Source: Lumbricus rubellus
Lineage: Eukaryota; Annelida; Clitellata; Crassiclitellata; Lumbricidae
Direction: 5' to 3'
DNA: 64,000 bases
NCBI GenBank assembly: GCA_945859605.1
Contig: OX243824.1
Span: forward strand, 29,814,448 to 29,878,447
How positions within the stretch are numbered: position 1 is the first letter of the stretch; every line of letters starts with the position of its first letter. Under the pieces are notes generated by a model that was not told the DNA's origin, did not search any database, and was given only the letters and a program-made list of their open reading frames with translations. The position numbers and the translations under genes were made by a program. Shown here piece after piece: positions 1 through 15,400 of this stretch.

Positions 1-458
1 CGACGGCTGGCACCACCACCAAGACCGAAGAAACGACGTCTTCGTCGACTGGTACACCGACCACCACAGAACAAACGACTGCTGTCTTTAGCACCACCAA
101 GACGGAAGAAACGACGTCTTCGTCGACTGGTACACCGACCGCCACAGAACAAACGACGGCTGGCACCACCACCAAGACCGAAGAAACGACGTCTTCGTCG
201 ACTGGTACACCGACCGCCACAGAACAAACGACGGCTGGCACCACCACCAAGACCAAAGAAATGACGTCTTCGTCGACTGGTACACCGACCACCACAGAAC
301 AAACGACTGCTGTCTTTAGCACCACCAAGACCGAAGAAACGACGTCTTTGTCGACTGGTACACCGACCGCCACAGAACAAACGACTGCTGTGTTTAGCAC
401 CACCAAGACCGAAGAAACGACGTCTTCGTCGACTGGTACACCGACCGCCACAGAACAA
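1..458 (+). repeat. Divergent 75/78-bp repeat units at the left edge of the array
   Basis: There are six units: 1-74 (missing one base at the edge), 75-152, 153-227, 228-302, 303-380 and 381-458. Two types occur. The 75-bp type begins TTAGTTTKTEE and the 78-bp type begins TTAVFSTTKTEE. Both continue TTSSSTGTPT and end in TEQ. Compared with the main unit they lack one Thr codon before SSS, have Glu-Glu where the main array has Asp-Glu, and have Gly where it has Ala. The 75-bp type also lacks one codon in the VIG segment. The unit at 228 carries Lys in place of the first Glu and an ATG at 261. All length differences are whole codons. They look like an older or separately evolving flank of the same array. 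Confidence 0.9.
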
Positions 459-3400
459 ACGACTGCTGTCTTTAGCACCACCAAGACCGAAGAAACGACT
501 ACATCTTCGTCGACTGCTACACCGACCGCCACAGAACAAACGACGTCTGTCCTTGGCACCACCAAGACCGACGAAACGACTACATCTTCGTCGACTGCTA
601 CACAAACCGCCACAGAACAAGCGACGTCTGTCATTGGCACCACCAAGACCGACGAAACGACTACATCTTCGTCGACTGCTACACCGACCGCCACAGAACA
701 AACGACGTCTGTCATTGGCACCACCAAGACCGACGAAACGACTACATCTTCGTCGACTGCTACACCGACTGCCACAGAACAAACGACGTCTGTCCTTAGC
801 GCCACCAAGAGCGACGAAACGACTACATCTTCGTCGACTGCTACACCGACCGCCACAGAACAAACGTCGTCGACTGCTACACCGACCGCTACAGAACAAA
901 CGACGTCTGTCATTGGCACCACCAAGACCGACGAAACGACTACATCTTCGTCGACTGCTAAACCGACCGCCACAGAACAAACGACGTCTGTCCTTGGCAC
1001 CACCATGACCGACGAAACGACTACAACTTGGTCGACTGCTACACCGACCGCCCCAGAACAAACGACATCTGTCACTGGCACCACCAAGACCGACGAAACG
1101 ACTACATCATCGTCGACTGCTACACCGACCGCCACAGAACAAACGACGTCTGTCCTTGGCACCACAAAGACCGACGAAACGACTACATCTTCGTCGACTG
1201 CTACACCGACCGCCACAGAACAAACGACGTCTGTCATTGGCACCACCAAGAACGACGAAACGACTACGTCTTCGTCGACTGCTACACCGACCACCACAGA
1301 ACAAACGACGTCTGTCCTTGACACCACCAAGACCGACGAAACGACTACATCTTCGTCGACTGCTACACCGACCGCCACAGAACAAACGACGTCTGTAAGT
1401 GGCACCACCAAGACCGACGAAACGACTACATCTTCGTCGACTGCTACACCGACCGCCACAGAACAAGCGACCTCTGTCCTTGATACCAACAAGACCGACG
1501 AAACGACTACATCTTCGTCGACTGCTACACCGACCGCCACAGAACAAACGACGTCTGTCACTAGCACCACCAAGACCGACGAAACGACTACGTCTTCGTC
1601 GACTGCTACACCGACCGCCACAGAACAAACGACGTCTGTCATTGGCACCACCAAGACCGACGAAACGACTACATCTTCGTCGACTCCTACACCGACCGCC
1701 ACAGAACAAACGACGTCTGTCATTGGCACCACCAAGACCGACGAAACGACTACGCCTTCGTCGACTGCTACACCGACCGCCCCAGAACAAACGACATCTG
1801 TCACTGGCACCACCAAGACCGACGAAACGACTACATCATCGTCGACTGCTACACCGACCGCCACAGAACAAACGACGTCTGTCCTTGGCACCACCAAGAC
1901 CGACGAAACGACTACATCTTCGTCGACTGCTACACCGACCGCCACAGAACAAACGACGTCTGTCATTGGCACCACCAAGACCGACGAAACGACTACATCT
2001 TCGTCGACTCCTACACCGACCGCCACAGAACAAACGACGTCTGTCATTGGCACCACCAAGACCGACGAAACGACTACGCCTTCGTCGACTGCTACACCGA
2101 CCGCCCCAGAACAAACGACATCTGTCACTGGCACCACCAAGACCGACGAAACGACTACATCATCGTCGACTGCTACACCGACCGCCACGGAACAAACGAC
2201 GTCTGTCCTTGGCACCACCAAGACCGACGAAACGACTACATCTTCGTCGACTGCTACACCGACCGCCACAGAACAAACGACGTCTGTCATTGGCACCACC
2301 AAGACCGACGAAACGACTACATCTTCGTCGACTGCTACACCGACCGCCACAGAACAAACGACGTCTGTCATTGGCACCACAAAGACCGACGAAACGACTA
2401 CATCTTCGTCGACTGCTACACCGACCGCCACAGAACAAACGACGTCTGTCCTCGACACCACCAAGACCGACGAAACGACTACATCTTCGTCGACTGCTAC
2501 ACCGACCGCCACAGAACAAACGACATTTGTCACTGGCACCACCAAGACCGACGAAACGACTACATCATCCTCGACTGCTACACCGGCCGCCACAGAACAA
2601 ACGACGTCTGTCCTTGGCACCACCAAGACCGACGAAACGACCACATCTTCGTCGACTGCTACACCGACCGCCATAGAACAAACGACGTCTGTCATTGGCA
2701 CCACCAAGACCGACGAAACGACTACATCTTCGTCGACTGCTACACCGACCACCACCGAACAAACGACGTCTGTCCTTGACACCACCAAGACCGACGAAAC
2801 GACTACATCTTCGTCGACTGCTACACCGACCGCCACAGAACAAACGACGTCTGTCATTGGCACCACCAAGACCGACGAAACGACTACATCTTCGTCGACT
2901 CCTACACCGACCGCCACAGAACAAACGACGTCTGTCATTGGCACCACCAAGACCGACGAAACGACTACGCCTTCGTCGACTGCTACACCGACCGCCCCAG
3001 AACAAACGACATCTGTCACTGGCACCACCAAGACCGACGAAACGACTACATCATCGTCGACTGCTACACCGACCGCCACGGAACAAACGACGTCTGTCCT
3101 TGGCACCACCAAGACCGACGAAACGACTACATCTTCGTCGACTGCTACACCGACCGCCACAGAACAAACGACGTCTGTCATTGGCACCACCAAGACCGAC
3201 GAAACGACTACATCTTCGTCGACTGCTACACCGACCGCCACAGAACAAACGACGTCTGTCATTGGCACCACAAAGACCGACGAAACGACTATATCTTCGT
3301 CGACTGCTACACCGACCGCCACAGAACAAACGACGTCTGTCCTCGACACCACCAAGACCGACGAAACGACTACATCTTCGTCGACTGCTACACCGACCGC

Positions 3401-6400
3401 CACAGAACAAACGACATCTGTCACTGGCACCACCAAGACCGACGAAACGACTACATCATCCTCGACTGCTACACCGACCGCCACAGAACAAACGACGTCT
3501 GTCCTTGGCACCACCAAGACCGACGAAACGACCACATCTTCGTCGACTGCTACACCGACCGCCATAGAACAAACGACGTCTGTCATTGGCACCACCAAGA
3601 CCGACGAAACGACTACATCTTCGTCGACTGCTACACCGACCACCACAGAACAAACGACGTCTGTCCTTGACACCACCAAGACCGACGAAGCGACTACATC
3701 TTCGTCGACTGCTACACCGACCGCCACAGAACAAACGACATCTGTCACTGGCACCACCAAGACCGACGAAACGACTACATCATCGTCGACTGCTACACCG
3801 ACCGCCACAGAACAAACGACGTCTGTCCTTGGCACCACCAAGACCGACGAAACGACTACATCTTCGTCGACTGCTACACCGACCGCCACAGAACAAACGA
3901 CGTCTGTCATTGGCACCACCAAGACCGACGAAACGACTGCATCTTCGTCGACTGCTACACCGACCGCCACAGAACAAACGACGTCTGTCATTGGCACCAC
4001 CAAGACCGACGAAACGACTACATCTTCGTCGACTGCTACACCGACCGCCACAGAACAAACGACGTCTGTCATTGGCACCACCAAGACCGACAAAACGACT
4101 ACATCTTCGTCGTCTGCTACAACGACCGCCACAGAAATATCGACGTCTTTCATTGGCACCACCAAGACCGACGAAACGACTACATCTTCGTCGACTGCTA
4201 CACCGACCGCCACAGAACAAACGACGTCTGTCATTGGCACCACCAAGACCGACGAAACGACTACATCTTCGTCGACTGCTACACCGACCGCTACAGAACA
4301 AACGACGTCTGTCATTGGCACCACCAAGACCGACGAAACGACTACATCTTCGTCGACTGCTAAACCGACCGCCACAGAACAAACGACGTCTGTCCTTGGC
4401 ACCACCATGACCGACGAAACGACTACATCTTCGTCGACTGCTACACCGACCGCCACTAAACAAGCGACGTCTGTCATTGGCACCACCAAGACCGACGAAA
4501 CGACTACATCTTCGTCGACTGCTACACCGACCACCACAGAACAAACGACGTCTGTCATTGGCACCACCAAGACCGACGAAACGACTACATCTTCGTCGAC
4601 TGCTACACCGACCGCCACAGAACAAACGACGTCTGTCCTTGACACCACCAAGACCGACGAAACGACTACATCTTCGTCGACTGCTACACCGACCGCCACA
4701 GAACAAACGACATCTGTCATTGGCACCACCAAGACCGACGAAACGACAACATCTTCGTCGACTGCTACACCGTCCGCCACAGAACAAACGACGTCTGTCA
4801 TTGGCACCACCAAGACCGACGAAACGACTACATCTTCGTCGACTGCTACACCGACCGCCACAGAACAAACGACGTCTGTCATTGGCACCACCAAGACCGA
4901 CGAAACGACTACATCTTCGTCGACTGCTACACCGACCGCCACAGAACAAGCGACCTCTGTCCTTGATACCAACAAGACCGACGAAACGACTACATCTTCG
5001 TCGACTGCTACACCGACCGCCACAGAACAAACGACGTCTGTCACTGGCACCACCAAGACCGACGAAACGACTACGTCTTCGTCGACTGCTACACCGACCG
5101 CCACAGAACAAACGACGTCTGTCATTGGCACCACCAAGACCGACGAAACGACTACATCTTCGTCGACTGCTACACCGACCGCCACAGAACAAACGACGTC
5201 TGTCCTTGACACCACCAAGACCGACGAAACGACTACATCGTCGTCGACTGCTACACCGACCGCCACAGAACAAACGACAACTGTCATTGGCACCACCAAG
5301 ACCGACGAAACGACAACATCCTCGTCGACTGCTACACCGTCCGCCACAGAACAAACGACGTCTGTCATTGGCACCACCAAGACCGACGAAACGACTACAT
5401 CTTCGTCGACTGCTACACCGACCGCCACAGAACAAACGACGTCTGTCATTGGCACCACCAAGACCGACGAAACGACTACATCTTCGTCGACTCCTACACC
5501 GACCGCCACAGAACAAACGACGTCTGTCATTGGCACCACCAAGACCGACGAAACGACTACATCTTCGTCGACTGCTACACCGACCGCCACAGAACAAACG
5601 ACGTCTGTCATTGGCACCACCAAGACCGACGAAACGACTACATCTTCGTCGACTGCTAAACCGACCGCCACAGAACAAACGACGTCTGTCCTTGGCACCA
5701 CCATGACCGACGAAACGACTACATCTTCGTCGACTGCTACACCGACCGCCACAGCACAAACGACGTCTGTCATTGGCACCACCAAGACCGACGAAACGAC
5801 TACATCTTCGTCGACTGCTACACCGACCACCACAGAACAAACGACGTCTGTCAGTGGCACCACCAAGACCGTCGAAACGACTACATCTTCGTCGACTGCT
5901 ACACCGACCGCCACAGAACAAACGACGTCTGTCATTGGCACCACCAAGACCGACGAAACGACTACATCTTCGTCGACTGCTACACCGACCGCCACAGAAC
6001 AAACGACGTCTGTCATTGGCACCACCAAGACCGACGAAACGACTACATCTTCGTCGACTGCTACACCGATCGCCACAGAACAAACGACGTCTGTCATTGG
6101 CACCACCAAGACCGACGAAACGACTACGTCTTCGTCGACTGCTACACCGACCACCACAGAACAAACGACGTCTGTCCTTGACACCACCAAGACCGACGAA
6201 ACGACTACATCTTCGTCGACTGCTACACCGACCGCCACAGAACAAACGACGTCTGTCATTGGCACCACCAAGACCGACGAAACGACTACATCTTCGTCGA
6301 CTGCTACACCGACCACCACAGAACAAACGACGTCTGTCAGTGGCACCACCAAGACCGACGAAACGACTACATCTTCGTCGACTGCTACACCGACCGCCAC

Positions 6401-9400
6401 AGAACAAGCGACGTCGGTCATTGGCACCACCAAGACCGACGAAACGACTACATCTTCGTCGACTGCTACACCGACCGCCACAGAACAAACGACGTCTGTC
6501 ATTGGCACCACCAAGAACGACGAAACGACTACGTCTTCGTCGACTGCTACACCGACCACCACAGAACAAACGACGTCTGTCCTTGACACCACCAAGACCG
6601 ACGAAACGACTACATCTTCGTCGACTGCTACACCGACCGCCACAGAACAAACGACGTCTGTCATTGGCACCACCAAGACCGACGAAACGACTACATCTTC
6701 GTCGACTGCTACACCGACCGCCACAGAACAAACGACGTCTGTCATTGGCACCACCAAGACCGACGAAACGACTACGCCTTCGTCGACTGCTACACCGACC
6801 GCCACAGAACAAACGACATCTGTCACTGGCACCACCAAGACCGACGAAACGACTACATCATCGTCGACTGCTACACCGACCGCCACAGAACAAACGACGT
6901 CTGTCCTTGGCACCACCAAGACCGACGAAACGACTACATCTTCGTCGAATGCTACACCGACCGCCACAGAACAAACGACGTCTGTCATTGGCACCACCAA
7001 GACCGACGAAACGACTACATCTTCGTCGACTGCTACACCGACCGCCACAGAACAAACGACGTCTGTCCTTGGCACCACCAAGACCGACGAAACGACTACA
7101 TCTTCGTCGACTGCTACACAGACCGCCACAGAACAAGCGACGTCTGTCATTGGCACCACCAAGACCGACGAAACGACTACATCTTCGTCGACTGCTACAC
7201 CGACCGCCACAGAACAAACGACGTCTGTCATTGGCACCACCAAGACCGACGAAACGACTACATCTTCGTCGACTGCTACACCGACTGCCACAGAACAAAC
7301 GACGTCTGTCCTTAGCGCCACCAAGAGCGACGAAACGACCACATCTTCGTCGACTGCTACACCGACCGCCACAGAACAAACGTCGTCGACTGCTACACCG
7401 ACCGCTACAGAACAAACGACGTCTGTCATTGGCACCACCAAGACCGACGAAACGACTACATCTTCGTCGACTGCTAAACCGACCGCCACAGAACAAACGA
7501 CGTCTGTCCTTGGCACCACCATGACCGACGAAACGACTACAACTTGGTCGACTGCTACACCGACCGCCCCAGAACAAACGACATCTGTCACTGGCACCAC
7601 CAAGACCGACGAAACGACTACATCATCGTCGACTGCTACACCGACCGCCACAGAACAAACGACGTCTGTCCTTGGCACCACAAAAACCGACGAAACGACT
7701 ACATCTTCGTCGACTGCTACACCGACCGCCACAGAACAAACGACGTCTGTCATTGGCACCACCAAGAACGACGAAACGACTACGTCTTCGTCGACTGCTA
7801 CACCGACCACCACAGAACAAACGACGCCTGTCCTTGACACCACCAAGACCGACGAAACGACTACATCTTCGTCGACTGCTACACCGACCGCCACAGAACA
7901 AACGACGTCTGTCATTGGCACCACCAAGACCGACGAAACGACTACATCTTCGTCGACTGCTACACCGACCACCACAGAACAAACGACGTCTGTCATTGGC
8001 ACCACCAAGACCGACGAAACGACTACATCTTCGTCGACTGCTACACCGACCGCCACAGAACAAGCGACCTCTGTCCTTGATACCAACAAGACCGACGAAA
8101 CGACTACATCTTCGTCGACTGCTACACCGACCGCCACAGAACAAACGACGTCTGTCACTAGCACCACCAAGACCGACGAAACGACTACGTCTTCGTCGAC
8201 TGCTACACCGACCGCCACAGAACAAACGACGTCTGTCATTGGCACCACCAAGACCAACGAAACGACTACATCTTCGTCGACTCCTACACCGACCGCCACA
8301 GAACAAACGACGTCTGTCATTGGCACCACCAAGACCGACGAAACGACTACGCCTTCGTCGACTGCTACACCGACCGCCCCAGAACAAACGACATCTGTCA
8401 CTGGCACCACCAAGACCGACGAAACGACTACATCATCGTCGACTGCTACACCGACCGCCACAGAACAAACGACGTCTGTCCTTGGCACCACCAAGACCGA
8501 CGAAACGACTACATCTTCGTCGACTGCTACACCGACCGCCACAGAACAAACGACGTCTGTCATTGGCACCACCAAGACCGACGAAACGACTACATCTTCG
8601 TCGACTCCTACACCGACCGCCACAGAACAAACGACGTCTGTCATTGGCACCACCAAGACCGACGAAACGACTACGCCTTCGTCGACTGCTACACCGACCG
8701 CCACAGAACAAACGACGTCTGTCATTGGCACCACAAAGACCGACGAAACGACTACATCTTCGTCGACTGCTACACCGACCGCCACAGAACAAACGACGTC
8801 TGTCATTGGCACCACCAAGACCGACGAAACGACTACATCTTCGTCGACTCCTACACCGACCGCCACAGAACAAACGACGTCTGTCATTGGCACCACCAAG
8901 ACCGACGAAACGACTACGCCTTCGTCGACTGCTACACCGACCGCCACAGAACAAACGACGTCTGTCATTGGCGCCACCAAGACCGACGAAACGACTACAT
9001 CTTCGTCGACTGCTACACCGACCGCCACAGAACAAACGACGTCTGTCATTGGCACCACCAAGACCGACGAAACGACTACATCTTCGTCGACTGCTACACC
9101 GACCACCACAGAACAAACGACGTCTGTCAGTGGCACCACCAAGACCGACGAAACGACTACATCTTCGTCGACTGCTACACCGACCGCCACAGAACAAGCG
9201 ACGTCGGTCATTGGCACCACCAAGACCGACGAAACGACTACATCATCGTCGACTGCTACACCGACCGCCACAGAACAAACGACGTCTGTCCTTAGCGCCA
9301 CCAAGAGCGACGAAACGACTACATCTTCGTCGACTGCTACACCGACCGCCACAGAACAAACGTCGTCGACTGCTACACCGACCGCTACAGAACAAACGAC

Positions 9401-12400
9401 GTCTGTCATTGGCACCACCAAGACCGACGAAACGACTACATCTTCGTCGACTGCTAAACCGACCGCCACAGAACAAACGACGTCTGTCCTTGGCACCACC
9501 ATGACCGACGAAACGACTACAACTTGGTCGACTGCTACACCGACCGCCCCAGAACAAACGACATCTGTCACTGGCACCCCCAAGACCGACGAAACGACTA
9601 CATCATCGTCGACTGCTACACCGACCGCCACAGAACAAACGACGTCTGTCCTTGGCACCACAAAGACCGACGAAACGACTACATCTTCGTCGACTGCTAC
9701 ACCGACCGCCACAGAACAAACGACGTCTGTCATTGGCACCACCAAGAACGACGAAACGACTACGTCTTCGTCGATTGCTACACCGACCACCACAGAACAA
9801 ACGACGTCTGTCCTTGACACCACCAAGACCGACGAAACGACTACATCTTCGTCGACTGCTACACCGACCGCCACAGAACAAACGACGTCTGTCATTGGCA
9901 CCACCAAGACCGACGAAACGACTACATCTTCGTCGACTGCTACACCGACCACCACAGAACAAACGACGTCTGTAAGTGGCACCACCAAGACCGACGAAAC
10001 GACTACATCTTCGTCGACTGCTACACCGACCGCCACAGAACAAGCGACCTCTGTCCTTGATACCAACAAGACCGACGAAACGACTACATCTTCGTCGACT
10101 GCTACACCGACCGCCACAGAACAAACGACGTCTGTCACTTGCACCACCAAGACCGACGAAACGACTACGTCTTCGTCGACTGCTACACCGACCGCCACAG
10201 AACAAACGACGTCTGTCATTGGCACCACCAAGACCGACGAAACGACTACATCTTCGTCGACTCCTACACCGACCGCCACAGAACAAACGACGTCTGTCAT
10301 TGGCACCACCAAGACCGACGAAACGACTACGCCTTCGTCGACTGCTACACCGACCGCCCCAGAACAAACGACATCTGTCACTGGCACCACCAAGACCGAC
10401 GAAACGACTACATCTTCGTCGACTGCTACACCGACCACCACAGAACAAACGACGTCTGTAAGTGGCACCACCAAGACCGACGAAACGACTACATCTTCGT
10501 CGACTGCTACACCGACCGCCACAGAACAAGCGACCTCTGTCCTTGATACCAACAAGACCGACGAAACGACTACATCTTCGTCGACTGCTACACCGACCGC
10601 CACAGAACAAACGACGTCTGTCACTTGCACCACCAAGACCGACGAAACGACTACGTCTTCGTCGACTGCTACACCGACCGCCACAGAACAAACGACGTCT
10701 GTCATTGGCACCACCAAGACCGACGAAACGACTACATCTTCGTCGACTGCTACACCGACCGCCACAGAACAAACGACGTCTGTCATTGGCACCACCAAGA
10801 CCGACGAAACGACTACGCCTTCGTCGACTGCTACACCGACCGCCCCAGAACAAACGACATCTGTCACTGGCACCACCAAGACCGACGAAACGACTACGCC
10901 TTCGTCGACTGCTACACCGACCGCCCCAGAACAAACGACATCTGTCACTGGCACCACCAAGACCGACGAAACGACTACATCATCGTCGACTGCTACACCG
11001 ACCGCCACGGAACAAACGACGTATGTCCTTGGCACCACCAAGACCGACGAAACGACTACATCTTCGTCGACTGCTACACCGACCGCCACAGAACAAACGA
11101 CGTCTGTCATTGGCACCACCAAGACCGACGAAACGACTACATCTTCGTCGACTGCTACACCGACCGCCACAGAACAAACGACGTCTGTCATTGGCACCAC
11201 AAAGACCGACGAAACGACTACATCTTCGTCGACTGCTACACCGACCGCCACAGAACAAACGACGTCTGTCCTCGACACCACCAAGACCGACGAAACGACT
11301 ACATCTTCGTCGACTGCTACACCGACCGCCACAGAACAAACGACATCTGTCACTGGCACCACCAAGACCGACGAAACGACTACATCATCCTCGACTGCTA
11401 CACCGACCGCCACAGAACAAACGACGTCTGTCCTTGGCACCACCAAGACCGACGAAACGACCACATCTTCGTCGACTGCTACACCGACCGCCATAGAACA
11501 AACGACGTCTGTCATTGGCACCACCAAGACCGACGAAACGACTACATCTTCGTCGACTGCTACACCGACCACCACAGAACAAACGACGTCTGTCCTTGAC
11601 ACCACCAGGACCGACGAAACGACTACATCTTCGTCGACTGCTACACCGACCGCCACAGAACAAACGACGTCTGTCATTGGCACCACCAAGACCGACGAAA
11701 CGACTACATCTTCGTCGACTCCTACACCGACCGCCACAGAACAAACGACGTCTGTCATTGGCACCACCAAGACCGACGAAACGACTACGCCTTCGTCGAC
11801 TGCTACACCGACCGCCCCAGAACAAACGACATCTGTCACTGGCACCACCAAGACCGACGAAACGACTACATCATCGTCGACTGCTACACCGACCGCCACG
11901 GAACAAACGACGTCTGTCCTTGGCACCACCAAGACCGACGAAACGACTACATCTTCGTCGACTGCTACACCGACCGCCACAGAACAAACGACGTCTGTCA
12001 TTGGCACCACCAAGACCGACGAAACGACTACGCCTTCGTCGACTGCTACACCGACCGCCCCAGAACAAACGACATCTGTCACTGGCACCACCAAGACCGA
12101 CGAAACGACTACATCATCGTCGACTGCTACACCGACCGCCACAGAACAAACGACGTCTGTCATTGGCACCACCAAGACCGACGAAACGACTACATCTTCG
12201 TCGACTGCTACACCGACCGCCACAGAACAAACGACGTCTGTCATTGGCACCACCAAGACCGACGAAACGACTACATCTTCGTCGACTCCTACACCGACCG
12301 CCACAGAACAAACGACGTCTGTCATTGGCACCACCAAGACCGACGAAACGACTACGCCTTCGTCGACTGCTACACCGACCGCCCCAGAACAAACGACATC

Positions 12401-15400
12401 TGTCACTGGCACCACCAAGACCGACGAAACGACTACATCATCGTCGACTGCTACACCGACCGCCACGGAACAAACGACGTCTGTCCTTGGCACCACCAAG
12501 ACCGACGAAACGACTACATCTTCGTCGACTGCTACACCGACCGCCACAGAACAAACGACGTCTGTCATTGGCACCACCAAGACCGACGAAACGACTACAT
12601 CTTCGTCGACTGCTACACCGACCGCCACAGAACAAACGACGTCTGTCATTGGCACCACAAAGACCGACGAAACGACTACATCTTCGTCGACTGCTACACC
12701 GACCGCCACAGAACAAACGACGTCTGTCCTCGACACCACCAAGACCGACGAAACGACTACATCTTCGTCGACTGCTACACCGACCGCCACAGAACAAACG
12801 ACATCTGTCACTGGCACCACCAAGACCGACGAAACGACTACATCATCGTCGACTGCTACACCGACCGCCACAGAACAAACGACGTCTGTCCTTGGCACCA
12901 CCAAGACCGACGAAACGACCACATCTTCGTCGACTGCTACACCGACCGCCATAGAACAAACGACGTCTGTCATTGGCACCACCAAGACCGACGAAACGAC
13001 TACATCTTCGTCGACTGCTACACCGACCACCACAGAACAAACGACGTCTGTCCTTGACACCACCAGGACCGACGAAACGACTACATCTTCGTCGACTGCT
13101 ACACCGACCGCCACAGAACAAACGACGTCTGTCATTGGCACCACCAAGACCGACGAAACGACTACATCTTCGTCGACTCCTACACCGACCGCCACAGAAC
13201 AAACGACGTCTGTCATTGGCACCACCAAGACCGACGAAACGACTACGCCTTCGTCGACTGCTACACCGACCGCCCCAGAACAAACGACATCTGTCACTGG
13301 CACCACCAAGACCGACGAAACGACTACATCATCGTCGACTGCTACACCGACCGCCACGGAACAAACGACGTCTGTCCTTGGCACCACCAAGACCGACGAA
13401 ACGACTACATCTTCGTCGACTGCTACACCGACCGCCACAGAACAAACGACGTCTGTCATTGGCACCACCAAGACCGACGAAACGACTACATCTTCGTCGA
13501 CTGCTACACCGACCGCCACAGAACAAACGACGTCTGTCATTGGCACCACAAAGACCGACGAAACGACTACATCTTCGTCGACTGCTACACCGACCGCCAC
13601 AGAACAAACGACGTCTGTCCTCGACACCACCAAGACCGACGAAACGACTACATCTTCGTCGACTGCTACACCGACCGCCACAGAACAAACGACGTCTGTC
13701 ATTGGCACCACCAAGACCGACGAAACGACTACATCTTCGTCGACTCCTACACCGACCGCCACAGAACAAACGACGTCTGTCATTGGCACCACCAAGACCG
13801 ACGAAACGACTACGCCTTCGTCGACTGCTACACCGACCGCCACAGAACAAACGACGTCTGTCATTGGCACCACCAAGACCGACGAAACGACTACATCTTC
13901 GTCGACTGCTACACCGACCGCCACAGAACAAACGACGTCTGTCATTGGCACCACCAAGACCGACGAAACGACTACATCTTCGTCGACTGCTACACCGACC
14001 ACCACAGAACAAACGACGTCTGTCAGTGGCACCACCAAGACCGACGAAACGACTACATCTTCGTCGACTGCTACACCGACCGCCACAGAACAAGCGACGT
14101 CGGTCATTGGCACCACCAAGACCGACGAAACGACTACATCATCGTCGACTGCTACACCGACCGCCACAGAACAAACGACGTCTGTCCTTAGCGCCACCAA
14201 GAGCGACGAAACGACTACATCTTCGTCGACTGCTACACCGACCGCCACAGAACAAACGTCGTCGACTGCTACACCGACCGCCACAGAACAAACGACGTCT
14301 GTCATTGGCACCACCAAGACCGACGAAACGACTACATCTTCGTCGACTGCTAAACCGACCGCCACAGAACAAACGACGTCTGTCCTTGGCACCACCATGA
14401 CCGACGAAACGACTACAACTTGGTCGACTGCTACACCGACCGCCCCAGAACAAACGACATCTGTCACTGGCACCCCCAAGACCGACGAAACGACTACATC
14501 ATCGTCGACTGCTACACCGACCGCCACAGAACAAACGACGTCTGTCCTTGGCACCACCAAGACCGACGAAACGACTACATCTTCGTCGACTGCTACACCG
14601 ACCGCCACAGAACAAACGACGTCTGTCATTGGCACCACCAAGAACGACGAAACGACTACGTCTTCGTCGATTGCTACACCGACCACCACAGAACAAACGA
14701 CGTCTGTCCTTGACACCACCAAGACCGACGAAACGACTACATCTTCGTCGACTGCTACACCGACCGCCACAGAACAAACGACGTCTGTCCTTGGCACCAC
14801 CAAGACCGACGAAACGACTACATCTTCGTCGACTGCTACACCGACCACCACAGAACAAACGACGTCTGTAAGTGGCACCACCAAGACCGACGAAACGACT
14901 ACATCTTCGTCGACTGCTACACCGACCGCCACAGAACAAGCGACCTCTGTCCTTGATACCAACAAGACCGACGAAACGACTACATCTTCGTCGACTGCTA
15001 CACCGACCGCCACAGAACAAACGACGTCTGTCACTTGCACCACCAAGACCGACGAAACGACTACGTCTTCGTCGACTGCTACACCGACCGCCACAGAACA
15101 AACGACGTCTGTCATTGGCACCACCAAGACCGACGAAACGACTACATCTTCGTCGACTCCTACACCGACCGCCACAGAACAAACGACGTCTGTCATTGGC
15201 ACCACCAAGACCGACGAAACGACTACGCCTTCGTCGACTGCTACACCGACCGCCCCAGAACAAACGACATCTGTCACTGGCACCACCAAGACCGACGAAA
15301 CGACTACATCATCGTCGACTGCTACACCGACCGCCACAGAACAAACGACGTCTGTCCTTGGCACCACCAAGACCGACGAAACGACTACATCTTCGTCGAC

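Larger units (their letters stand above)
1836..8967 (+). repeat. Higher-order block, copy 1 (about 7.1 kb)
   Basis: The order of unit variants here matches 16.7-24.3 kb. Shared landmarks include the Met units at 4407 and 5703 (19338 and 20634 in copy 2), the KTVETT unit with GTC at 5871 (20802), the mini-unit at 7380 (22716) and the Trp unit at 7545 (22881). The offset is 14,850 bp at the left end and 14,931 bp from about 4.5 kb, a one-unit indel. Borders are approximate because neighbouring units are so similar. Confidence 0.75.

Noticed and set aside
261..263. In-frame ATG at 261 (and the ATGs of Met units) as a translation start
   Set aside because: The frame is open upstream to the window edge, the ATG is a point variant inside a repeat unit, and no signal peptide or start context follows.
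4452..4463. Possible stop TAA in CACTAAACAA near 4,457
   Set aside because: In frame it reads GCC ACT AAA CAA (Ala-Thr-Lys-Gln), a Glu to Lys change. TAA is out of frame.
10625..11599. Third sense frame with Cys/His/Trp-rich 27-residue repeat, resembling a metal-binding repeat
   Set aside because: Stops appear at every CTT GAC unit, so only short runs survive. The Cys/His pattern is the frame-shifted reading of Thr codons.
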